Assembly: GCF_028009165.1 (NCBI RefSeq)
Contig: NC_079244.1
Span: 496,001 to 560,000, forward strand
DNA: 64,000 bases
Origin: Akanthomyces muscarius
Taxonomy: Eukaryota; Ascomycota; Sordariomycetes; Hypocreales; Cordycipitaceae
Direction of reading: 5' to 3'
Shown: positions 47,189 through 58,300 of the stretch, in pieces
Layout: every line of letters begins with the position of its first letter
Numbering within the stretch: position 1 is the first letter of the stretch
Translations under genes and position numbers: made by a program
The notes under the pieces: model-generated
Databases searched by the model: none
Told to the model about the DNA's origin: nothing
The model's input: the letters and a program-made list of their open reading frames with translations, nothing else

Positions 47189-49598
47189 ACTGATTGCAAA
47201 ACCTCTATAGTTCAGACTCAATCTGATTGCAGGCGCTCTATAGTTGGGATCGAGTGTCCCCGTGAGACAAAGCTCGGTCTTCATACTCAAGGCCTGGCCT
47301 GGTGTTTTTCTGATTCACGGCTACGCAAGGAGATCTTGTGATGAATTGGTACGCGGGAATTTTCTGGTGAATCGCTACACAAGTGACATCTTTGGACACA
47401 AAGCACACGGCGCAAGTCGAGGCATGAACTGGAGTACCAGCTAAGCGCCGTCGGGAACCTTGACCAAAAAGAGAAGATGGACACACACACACAAACGCAT
47501 ACAAACACACATATGTATACACGTACTGCGCTATAAACAGAATTTGAGCCATTGGAATCCGGAATCTACAAATGCACGGTTTGGCCACTAACTTGTCTCC
47601 CCACGTGAGGCATCCTCTGAAGATCCATCAGAATTCGGCAAATTCTACTTTCAGTAAACCACAAACCACATAATGAAACTTGATCCATTCTTGCCGCGTA
47701 TATGGACTTGAGCCAGCCGTAGAAATATGGATGCAGCCTTCGTGATTGGCGCGCCAAGGCATCTGATAGCTAGTAGCGCCTTGGATGCCGTAGTTTCGCG
47801 AAACATGACATCAAACCTATAAGTTTTGGCATATCAACAACAGCTTACGGATCAAAAAGAAGAACATATCCGTCTCTGCATCGGATGATGACAATGTTTA
47901 TGCATGGCGAAACCCGAAGCGCCCCCCATCGCCCAGGCACAACCCCCGCGTTCTGGACCTCACCCGCATAAGTCAAACCTGAAAACGGCGACGCTTTCAG
48001 TATCAAAACAATCATATCGCGTTGAACATGAATCATTCACGTGAAATTTACAAACAGTCGAAAAGGCATATGTTATAGCTTACACAAGGTATACCTCGGG
48101 TAGGTGCCTTGTCCACATGTGTGCAGCGCGCCCGGTATACTAGCCACTTATACCAAGCCTAGCCCTGTCAACTGATAAAACAAATTGCAAGCAGCGAAAC
48201 CAAGGAATGAGAGGGAAAAAAGCCACGAAATGGACATCAGCCCAGTAAACCCGAAAAAGCAACTAAATTTTCCCAACTGTCAAGCGGACGCGCGAGGCAA
48301 TAATGCCTTGCCACTTGCCAGTTGCTTCATACCCCTGCTCGGCTAGCCTTGCTCGCCGCAACGCTTTGACACTGTTGCAGTTCCTGAAACCTGTAGATCC
48401 AGCTTCTGCGACGCCTTTTCCCCAAGCGGTCCACAGTCCGTCGTTTTGGCTTGCCGCAAGCCACACCACCCAACTATCAGTTGCATTCTATTACTTTGAT
48501 TACAGGGCTGTCCCACGCAGTTGAAGGGAGGAAAAAAAAGAGGCAGCCCGAGGTTTTTCTTCCAAGTGCATTATTTAGCACACGGGATCAGTCACATCAC
48601 CAACTTCACCATCGCTGCGCGAACATGCCATAGCCCACGGCCCCCGGGCGTCAGCACCCAATCATAGCCTGTCGCGCTTCGGCATCGCTTCCAAATCAGG
48701 AAAGATATTTTCTCCCTTCTCTCTTCTCCTCATATCTTCTTAAAACTACTTGTCCCTCTACACTACGTACTATAGTCTAGTATCAACTATAGCTCGGGGT
48801 TCCTGCAGGACTCCTCCTCATAAGCCCCTCCTCCACGCCCACCGTCATCGACATTGCATGTTCCTGCCTTGCCCCCTGTCAACTGCCAAACCCAGGAAAG
48901 ACTTGACCCGCAAGCTCATACATGGTCGTCTCAAGTCACCACTCGGCCGTTTGACGTCTTTCATGTCGTCGAGCGGGCTTCACCCGACATCGCGCGCGGG
49001 ACAGCCATGCTCCCCCCTGCGCTGCGGCACCCTTTCCCCCACCTCGTCGTACCTTGGACACATGCATCTTAGTTCCTGCTTTCCTGCACAGTGAGGTCTC
49101 GTACGGGAGCAGAATGGTCGGATGAGGCTGGTCCACTCGTAGCCGGGCCCCTGTGTCCCTCCTGGTTTGCATCTGGCGTAGCCATCGTCCGACTGGCTGA
49201 CAGATCCGTTCCCTCCCACCCCTCGGCATCGCCTCTCCCCGTCACTGCTTGGTATGTTCAGATCCTCTAAACCCCCCGATGACTAGACTGTTACAGACTT
49301 GACGCAAGTCGTCTTGCCGTAATCGTCCATCTCGCCTGGAATTCTCTCATTCATTTACTACACTCTGTTCGTTGTTGGCGTTTTACTTTTCCTTCTTCTT
49401 TGCCTTCTCTCTCCTTCTCGAATTCCCTTTACCCTTTCAGAGTGTACCTGAAGTCTACACTCAACTTTCACCCGTACACCACTGTTATCGAATGATACAG
49501 CATTGGCTGAGCATTACCATCTGTGATGCATCTGCTCAGTCCTTTTAATTTATAATCGGCTTATATCCAGGAGGCTTCTCCGCTGAACCAACATCAAT
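47189..49598. other. Intergenic region upstream of the proline-rich membrane protein gene
   Basis: About 2.4 kb. AT-rich DNA with a short (CA)n tract (about 47480-47490) and two loosely similar segments near 47308 and 47360 (TTCTG-TGATTC-CGGCTACGCAAGG-like). From about 48.7 kb the plus strand is CT-rich (CTTCTCTCTTCTCCTCATATC, then again at 49380-49460), a probable long 5' leader of the downstream gene. No gene is seen. Confidence 0.5.
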
Positions 49599-52167
49599 AT
49601 GCCTCCTTCCGATATTGACGTCGACACGCAGTCCGCCACAACGACCCGCTCCTTTCCAGAGTGGACGCAAGAGGACGACAGCGACATTGACATTGCCTCC
49701 ATCGCCGAGAGGCAGCGCCTTCGCTTCCGAGCTGCCAGTGTCGCTGGCCGACAGAGATACCAGTCCCCACCACGCGAACCGCCATCCATGCTCACGCGCA
49801 GAGACGTCAGCCAAGAGGCTCATGGGATCCGGGCCATCCTCGAAGAGCGAAAGCTGGGCAACTTTGCAAAGGGACTCGGGTCGGCTGTGGCCGATGTCGC
49901 AGAAGGACTCCACGACTCGGGCAATGCTGCAAAGTCTGCGTTTGCACTAGGAGGAGGGATCGGTGATGCTGCCAACGCGGCCGTGGGATCAATTGCCGAT
50001 GGGATAGGCAAGGGCGTCAACGCCGTGGCCAGCGCTCTTGGTGGTAGCGACAGCGAGTCGTCTGAACATGAGCACAAGACAAAGACAAAACCACCAAAGA
50101 ATGATCCGCCTCCACCAACACAGGAGCCACCGCCTCCAGCTCAAACCAGCGATCCTCCTCAAGTGACGAGCGACCCCCCGCAAGTGACAAGTGATCCCCC
50201 TCAAACGACAGCAGCACCACCACCACCGCCGCCGCCACCTCCCAAAGAAACCAAACCTCCGCCGCCGCCTCCCATCTCAAGTGACAAGAAGCCTGATCCT
50301 CCAAAGACCACTGACAAACCAATCGATAATATTCCCCCTCCCAAGGCAGAGCAGCCATCGTCAGAGACGACAGATGACCCTCCTTCCACAGACTCGTCAT
50401 CCACGACGGTAAATAGGTTCCCGCTATACAGTCACATCTCAGGACAGAGCTAACAAGGCACAGTCCAAGACCTCCTCAAAGGATTCGCCTGATGCTTCAC
50501 CTACATCTACGGATGAAGACCAGAAGATTTCCCTTAGTGTTATCGTCCCTGGGGCGACCGTGACCACCACCCAGAGTGGCACACGCCTGCTTCTCACGCC
50601 CGTATTGTCGAGTGCTCTTCCTGCCATTACATCTGGTGCGAAAAAGGGTACATCATCCGGCGATTACTTCAGCACGACGCCGTTTGCCGTGGCTCCCGGT
50701 CCGACCACAATGCTCACCAGCGTTTCGCGGACTTCGAGCTTGGGGGCGGGACAGTCTGTTACGCCATACCCTGACACCACCAAGCCCGAGCCCAGCGGCC
50801 AAGGTGGTGACGGCCAAGGTGGCTCTCGCGGTGGGCCCAGCCCCGGTCAAGGTGCTGCCGTCGCGATGGGAGTATTAGGTACGTTGCAAACGACAAGCTG
50901 AACAACGAGTTGAGCATTTCCGCTGACAGAGCTTACCAAAACAGTCTGCGTTTGTTCACTTGCTGCCGTCGGATTCTACTTTTGGCGAACACGCAAGCAG
51001 CAGAGGGATCCTGCCTCTGGCGGCGATCGGTCATTTAGCTCACTATTCAGACCGCCTCTGGACAAAGCAAAGCGTGGTCTCGCCAACGTTGCGAGCAAGA
51101 TCCCATACGTCCGCGACAGATTCTACAAGAACGATAGTTGGAAGAGTCTCGGTGATCCATATGGAGACTTTTTCGCAGAAAAGATGACCAGTTCAGCCAC
51201 TCCCGCCTCGGCTGGCCCTGCTCCCACCACGGCGGACATTCCTAAGCTCGCACCCATCACAGTGCAAACGACCTTTACACGAGAAAGCTCCATCATCTCC
51301 CAGTTTAACAGCACCGCTGCGGTAGGAGGTACGGTATCATCTGTCGGCGTTTCGACCATGGCCGTATCCTCGCTCGGCGTCTCCCCAGTTGCAGAGATAA
51401 GCACCCGAGCGGCGGCCATGGGACCATCGGCCGTGGGAAAGCATCTCGTCGCAGCGCCTGCCTCAAGCACCACCCCTTCATCAACGTCACCATTCGAGGC
51501 TCCTGGCGATGTGCCAGCCAACGATGCAGCCGCAAAGCCAGCGCACATCGCCTCGCAGGTTCGGCAGCTCGTGGGCACCAACCACGGTCCCAAGCCGTCC
51601 TTTTCCTCCATCACGCCCCAGTACAATTTGACGCTACCCTCTACATTCGGCGCCCGGCGCATCAGCGACCTCTCCTCTCTATCTTCGGGCTTTGGCGACG
51701 GCGACATTGTCGTGCCCTCCTCCAGGCAGCAGAGCCGCAAGTCCACCACGTCCAGCAAGCTCCAAAACGTCACCAACATGACTGCCGAGAACGAGCAGCA
51801 GCAGCAGCAGCGCAACCGCCACAGCACCGCCACCACAGTCAACAGCAACGGCTCCGCGCGCAGAGACACGGTGTATACGGAGGCGTCCGAGGACTCGCCG
51901 CCGCGCTTCCGCACCGTCAGCTCGTGGGTGCGCCAGCAGACGGGCCGCGTGAAGCGCGAGGAGCAGCGTCAGCAGGACGCCGCCGACGAGTCGGGCACGC
52001 CGCCGCCCGTACCGGCGATTCCGCCCGAGCAGGAGTTTCGCCTCATGATGCCGGACGGCGAGGAGCCGAGACGGGTTGAGGACACAAACGCGGGTAACGG
52101 CAGCACGGGAGACTGGGGCTCCCAAACCAAGAACATGCTCAGCGGGGTGATTGGCACGGCGCGTTGA
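49599..52167 (+). CDS. Proline-rich single-pass membrane protein, unknown function
   Basis: Three exons, 49599-50408, 50464-50878 and 50945-52167, give 815 residues. Residues 1-90 are charged. Residues 90-150 form a Gly/Ala-rich amphipathic stretch with repeated GxAxAxxG patterns. Residues 155-265 are proline-rich, with SDPPQVT repeats and poly-Pro. Exon 2 encodes a Ser/Thr-rich segment likely to be O-glycosylated if outside the cell. One membrane helix (VAMGVLGVCVCSLAAVGFYFW) is split by the second intron near codon 409, followed at once by basic RTRKQQR. The C-terminal ~390 residues are Ser/Thr-rich with a Gln run. The layout resembles fungal wall-stress sensors and Mid2-like proteins, but there is no N-terminal signal peptide and no WSC domain. 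An N-outside topology is inferred from the positive-inside rule. Confidence 0.75.
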
Positions 52168-52393
52168 TTGACGCCCGCCAGAGTCGTTTACAAAATGCGG
52201 GTTTGTGATACAAACACAAAAACATTACTCAGCGAGAGAAGGGCGTAGTTTGAGCTGAAAGCTTTTCATTTCTAATACTCATATTAGCTAGCAGTCTTTA
52301 CTTCCTTGGAGCTCGCCGGTGCAGTGTTTCATCGGCACCGTGTATATCTTTTAAGTCCTCTATTTCATGATGATTAAATAAACCCCATTACAA
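52168..52393. other. Convergent 3' regions
   Basis: Short AT-rich spacer between the membrane-protein stop and the THI20 stop. It must contain both 3' ends, so overlapping 3' untranslated regions are likely. Confidence 0.5.
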
Positions 52394-54756
52394 TCATTTC
52401 GCGGGAAACATTTCCCAAAAGCCAATTTCCATCTGTGATTGTGTCAGAACATCTGTGAAAGTTTTGTCAGAAATATGGGGGAGTGAAACGAACCCTTGTT
52501 CCATGAATGAAAATCTTGACCAGCTCCTCTATTCTCGAGGGCGAGCAGAGCCGGATGTTCTTCTCAATAAGATCTGCAAAACAAGACAGCGTTAGAATGA
52601 ACCAGATTGCCCCCCCCCCCCCAAAACCAGTGAAGACGCCATCTGCTATTCTACACAGCCCGGGCCATTGGCGTCCCGGGGGCAATGCCATACAAAAAGT
52701 GGGTGATGTTGGGGGGTGGCGGAGGAGGAGGAATCGTACCGGACCCTAGACGCACAGCCTCGACATAGTCTGCCGCACCATAGGTTTCTATCCACGGCCA
52801 GTACGTGTTGGCCTGCTGCTCGCGGACCGTGGCCGGGTGCGCGGCGAGCATCTGCGCGACGGCGCCGTAGCCCAGCAGGCACGGCGCAATGGCCATCTGC
52901 AGGGCGAGCCAGTCCTCGGACTGGCCAATGTCGAGGACGTAGCGAGTGTATGCGGTACAAGCTACGGGGGGCATGCTGTTAGTTCAACTGCGTAGGAGCA
53001 TATGCGGGGGAGGGGGTTCACCTTGGAGCTCCTCAGTGGCTTGGATTTCTTCCTCTGGGATGCCAAAGCTCTTGCAGTAGTTGATGTGTAGGTCCATCTC
53101 GCGGACAATATGTCCGACAATGTCATTAGACTAGATAACAAATTGAGGAGTCATAAGTAAATGAGACAGCTGTGTGGTGAGTAGTGGGGGTGGGTGCGTA
53201 CTCGTTGAATGTCAGATATGTTTTTGGCCTTGTACGCCGCTAGGGCATTAGCACGCGCAAAGTGTACCTTGACCAATTAGCTTTTCTCCCAATATGACGA
53301 GAGAATAAAAGAAATACATCATACCAGGTAAAGATAGTCTTGGATGATGTATCCTTTGAACGACTCGAGAGGCAGCGTCCCGTTGCCCAGGGCCATGACG
53401 AAAGGGTGATGGACAAACTCCTTCCACACGGGCTGCACGTCGGGCCGTTCCAAAAGGTACTCGATAAAGTAGCCACTACCAAACGTCAGCGAACCGTCCT
53501 TTGGCAAGTGGATTAGGGACCACAGCGACGGGAAACGTACGGCGAAAACGGCAGGGCGTACGACGAGTGAAAGTGGTTCAGCGGGCCGTTGCCGCCGCCC
53601 AGCCGCGGCGCCGTCTGGATGCCCGCCGCAATGTACCGGCACGCCGCGCGCACTGCCGTCGGGACATCCTTTCCTTGGGACAGATGTGCCGAAATAGCCG
53701 CTGTGACCCGAAGACGTCAGCGTGCACACAAAAGACCAAACAATGTACCTGTCAAGTCTGATCGCCGCCGACTTACACGCGAGCGAGCAGCCCGTGCCGT
53801 GGGTGCTCGTGCTCTTCTGGAACTTGCTCTGCACCTTGACGACATCGCCTCCCGGCCCGACCAGCACATCCACCACCACCGCGCCCCCGTCATCCTGCTC
53901 GGAACCCTCCGCCGTGGCCGTCATGTCGGACGCGCGGAACGGAACGTGGCCGCCCTTGACGAGCACCCACGCCGGGCCGAGCGCGACACGGAGCCGCTGC
54001 GCGAGGTCCACCAGCTCGTCGACTGTGCGCGGCGTCTCGGGCTCAGACAGCCCATTCTCGGCAAGAAGAAGCTTGGCCTCGGGGACGTTGGGCGTCAGCA
54101 GCGTGGTGCGCCGCAGGAGCCGGCCGGAGAGGTGCTTGATGGCCTCGCGGGGGAGGAGCTGCGCGCCCGACGTCGAGACCATGACCTGTATGCATAGTTA
54201 GCAGAAAGATATCCCCAATATTTTGTACAAGGCAAAGTCCTGGGGAGATGGCGCGAGGACGTACAGGGTCGACGACGACGGTGGTGAGGTTGTGCTTCTC
54301 AATCATGTCCGACAAGACGTCAATCGTCTCCACGTACCCCAGCATGCCTGTTTACCCGCAGCGCGTCAGCATCATGTGAGCTCGTATACATGCGCAGAAA
54401 CATCAGAGATTGGGGGAATTGCTCACCCGTCTTGACCACGTCAACGCCAATGTCCTCCACCACGGCGTCAATCTGCCGCCCGACAAACTCGGCCGGCACG
54501 ACGTGCACGCCCGTGACGCCCTTTGTGTTTTGCACCGTGAGCGCCGTCGTCGCCGTCATGGCGTAGCACTGATGCGCCGCCAGAACTTTCTGGTCCGCCT
54601 CCAAGCCTCTATCCCATTGCAAAAATAAATTGTCAGCATTGTAAACCTTTTTTTTTCCGCCAAAGTGATGAGAGACGGGATGGGAGGGGAGTATCAAACG
54701 CACGCCCCGCCAGAGGGGTCGGAGCCAGCGACGACCAGCACCCTGCCCTGAACCAT
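52394..54756 (-). CDS. THI20: Hydroxymethylpyrimidine (phosphate) kinase fused to TenA thiaminase II domain
   Basis: Eleven exons on the minus strand: 54756-54704, 54608-54427, 54347-54265, 54185-53777, 53700-53541, 53475-53325, 53267-53202, 53130-53022, 52961-52740, 52573-52494 and 52432-52394, giving 517 residues. The N-terminal ribokinase-fold ThiD domain (1-290) shows VLVVAGSDPSGGAGLEADQK, VVVDPVMV, TPNVPEAKLL, VLVKGGH and the anion hole THGTGCSLA-SAIS. The C-terminal TenA domain (about 295-517) shows FVMALGNGTLPLESFKGYIIQDY, YCKSFGIP and ATEELQACTAYTRYVLD. The tail MEIGFWEMFPAK lies in a 39-nt last exon. The fusion matches yeast Thi20/Thi21, which phosphorylates HMP twice for thiamine synthesis and salvages HMP from degraded thiamine. 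All exon phases agree. An intron-retained end (RVRFTPPYF-stop) loses the conserved tail and is rejected. Confidence 0.92.
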
Positions 54757-55310
54757 GGTGAATGCTGATGCTGCGGTTGCAGAAATCAAATCAACGCGCG
54801 GTTGGTAGATGATTGATGAAAAAGACACAAAGAAATGTCCAAGGCCACACGGATTGAGATGTTGACGTAACAAGACTCGTCGACGCTATATTTCACTCAA
54901 CGGATAGTGGGGTCGGTTGGCCTCGGAGCGGCCCCAAACAATCCACCAAAGCCAGCATCGCAACACAACACATCACGATATGGATACAAAACAAGAGATG
55001 AGACATTGAATATATATAAATACTGTAAAAGAAAAAGCCATCCAGATGTCCAGGCTAAACATGGGACGAGATGTTCTTGAAAACAACTCACAGATCCCTC
55101 CATTTCTTATTCTCGCAAATGCCAAGTCTGCAATGCAAAAGTGGCCTATGAGCCCGCTCCCGTTTCCCATTTCTCTGGATGTGCTGCCCTTGACGCCATG
55201 CTGTGCCGACAGGAGAATAAACAAAAAAAAAAAAAGAATACAACAAAGAAAGTCAAGTAAATACAGATTCAAAGTCGGTCGGTGCCAGCCAATGCGAACC
55301 CCCAAAAGTC
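54757..55310. other. THI20 promoter and AVO3 3' region
   Basis: About 550 bases. AT-rich, with TATATATAAATAC near 55010-55022 and an A13 run near 55217. I looked for the conserved halves of a TPP riboswitch (a CTGAGA helix and the ACCTGATCTGGATAATACC-like part) and did not see them, although THI20-type genes are usually thiamine-repressed. Confidence 0.45.
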
Positions 55311-58300
55311 TTACCGCCCCAAGTTAAGAGGTGGAGGCAGCATGCTGGTGCGTAGATACTCGGTCGGTTCGCTCACGCTGCGCTGTCTCTCCGTTCGGTT
55401 GTCATCGCTGTTGAGACTGTTGCCACTAGAATGACCTTCTCCATCCTCCTCCTGCGCCTCCTCCGCCTTCTTACCACTCTTCGGCTGCTGCTGCACCTTT
55501 TGACGCTGCTGCTCATTCTTCTGCATGCGCTTCGAGATGACCTCGCTCTGGTCCGATTCGTCCTCGCTGCTCGCCTCCTCATTCTCCTCGTCTGATTCCT
55601 CAAACACAATCTGTCGCATGACGTTCTTGTCAAAGAGATCAATCACCATCCTGCGCACGCCCAGACGGTAGTGGTTCCATTCCATCAGACCCATGACGTA
55701 TTTGAAAAAGTCGATGCTGCGAAACGCCGATGGCTTGCGCTGCTTAAGCTTTTGTAGCTCCGTCACCGCCCTCTTGTAAAGGACCGTGCTGCCAAGATCT
55801 ACAAGAAGCTCGACAATGCGCGCGTTGACTTCTTCGTCTGTTATAAGAGGGGTTGGCTCGGCGTTTTCCTTTGGCGGCTTCGACGCTTGAGCGGGGGGCG
55901 GTTCGCGAATCGTCCGCTGCGTCAGAGGTAATGTAATAGATGATGCCCCTATATGGTTCCATGGCTTTAGCGACAGGAGCTTGTTGAGATCAGTGGGAAT
56001 GCAGTAACCGAGTGAGTTGCCCATCGGTGTCGTATTTGCATCCCATCCATGTTCTGACAAGATTTCCAAGCCATGCGTGGAGCGGGAGATGAGCCCCAGA
56101 ACGAAAAACGCGGTCCCTCGGAGGCTCATGACTTGATGAGACTCGGCTATCCGAATGATCTGCTCAACCACGTCGCTGGCTTCCAAAAATGGCGCTCCAA
56201 GCTCCATACAGCCGACATTGCCTACGGCCCACATGCAGCCCTTGACCTTAGTGATGAGCTCGGGATCCTCTGCCTGCATCCCGTGATCGCGAATCGTCGC
56301 AGCAAATTCGTCAAAATGCCCTTTGTCTCGTAACAATTTGCAGCCCTCCGTTGTCCGCGTTAGCTCTCGATAGAAATGAGGCGGCACATGATTATCATGG
56401 AAGTCCGCTCCTGGTTCCGCCTCATCAAACATGGTAGATTGCTGTCCCTGCTCATCGGCGTCCATCAAGAAAGACTTGGCCAGAGACGCCTCAATCACAC
56501 TGACGTAGCTGTCGTTCCTGCCCAGGAACCAGTCGTCCATTTCGTTGCTGATGTAGTCGAGCCCGTCCAGATAGTGATATCCGATCGAGGTGGACAAGAA
56601 ACGCAACAGTAGTGGCGCGCCAATCTCGCCGAGATGATCCAGAGCTGGTCTGCATTCAACGACATATTCCAGATATGTCTTTCGGTTGCATGCCTTTTCC
56701 AAAATCTTGACTGCAGTCGCGCACACGTCTATTTCGGGGTCATACAACTGTGTCGATAGAAGCTGAATGGCCCATCGAGAGTCGCTGACGTCCCCGAGTG
56801 CATTTGTAGCGGCTGGACGGCGCAGGGTGCACTTGCGTAGCGCATCCGTTGCGTAAATTCGGATATCCTTTGTGCCGGCGATGAGGGCCTTGGCCAGCAA
56901 CACACGATGGTGTCCTTGCAGCGTATAATCAAAATTGGTAAGCAAAAGTTTGATCAAGTCCGGCCGTTGCTTCAGGTCGACAATATGGTACATCATGTTG
57001 AACATCTTCCATCGTTCGAGAAGCATCAGACCTTTGGGATCACCAGTCAAGACACCAAGCATGGCAAAGTACCCATTGCAAAGGGTATCGGTAAGGCGGT
57101 CTTTGGCAAATAATGGAGACTGCGCGGTGAGGCCACTTGTCGGATCGCATTGTGCGAGACACTCGGCAATTTGACGAACCAGTTTGCTGTCTGCCAAAAT
57201 GTTGACGCCTTCGTTGGACTGTAGCAGCGAGTGCATCAACGCACAGCCAGCCTGAACATATTTTTGTGTATTGCGTGTGTTTTTGATTTCAGCAAACTTG
57301 TATTTGAAAGGTCGATAGAAGCTCATGATCCGCTTCATCCACTTGGACGCTCTCACGACTTCTTCCAGCCGCTTGCCGTTTCGTAGTGGGCCGTCGATGA
57401 TCTTCATGATGATTTCCCAATCCCACTTCGCATAGTTGGAGCTGTTGAGGACGCCAGAGTCAATAAGCAACTGGCGGAAGGTAGTATCATCAAGGTAGAG
57501 GGCATTATTTGCTCGAGGTTGCCCTTCCAAGGCGGCCAAGTCGACCATGCTGTCGCTAGAGGGAAGAATACCAGCCATGGTTTCTGATGGTGCACTTCTG
57601 TAAAGTGTTTTGCTGACGCTGCTGATTTGGTAGACAATACTGGATGCGACGAAATGCTCGTCATTGCCAAAATCAGTGGCGGCTTTGAACAACTCGGGCA
57701 ACAGTTGAAGCTCCGCACTCCAGGAAGGCGGTAATAACCGGCTGGCAAGTTTGAGGACCTCGGAGAGCAATAGCGATATTTTGCGCTTCAGCATGGGGTC
57801 CTCTTCTGTTTGCGCAATCTGCAACAAGCTGTGCAATAATCCAGCCTTGATGAGTATAGCCAGAATAAGAGCGGTATAGTGATCGACAAAGTTTTGTTCG
57901 CTTCCGTCTTCCTCCATATATGGCGACGGTTTCTCCTTTCCATCCCCCGATTTCAGGTTGACAACACGACCATAGGTGGTCAGTCGACGACCAGCAAGGA
58001 AAGAGGTCGCCCAAGCGGGCGGCTTGATTCGCAGAATAGAAAACAAGAGGTCAAGCACAGTTTCTCGTACGTTTTCACTGGGAAGGAGCATGCTGTAGAT
58101 GAGAGATCGAATAGGCCGAAAATCGTACATGCTGAGGGTCATGATGCCAGACCATGACCTCACTGCAACAGAAACTGCACGACAGCTTTGCTTTAGGATG
58201 ATTTCGTTTGTGCCGAGCGGATCTGTAAATGCTGTGAAGAGGGCATCGAGACCATAACTGGGCTGAAGGTATTTGCGTTTCTGCGGAGTGTCGAGAAGGA

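Noticed and set aside
54757..55310. TPP riboswitch upstream of THI20
   Set aside because: Neither of the two conserved thiamine-pyrophosphate-binding halves could be seen here or in the first introns.
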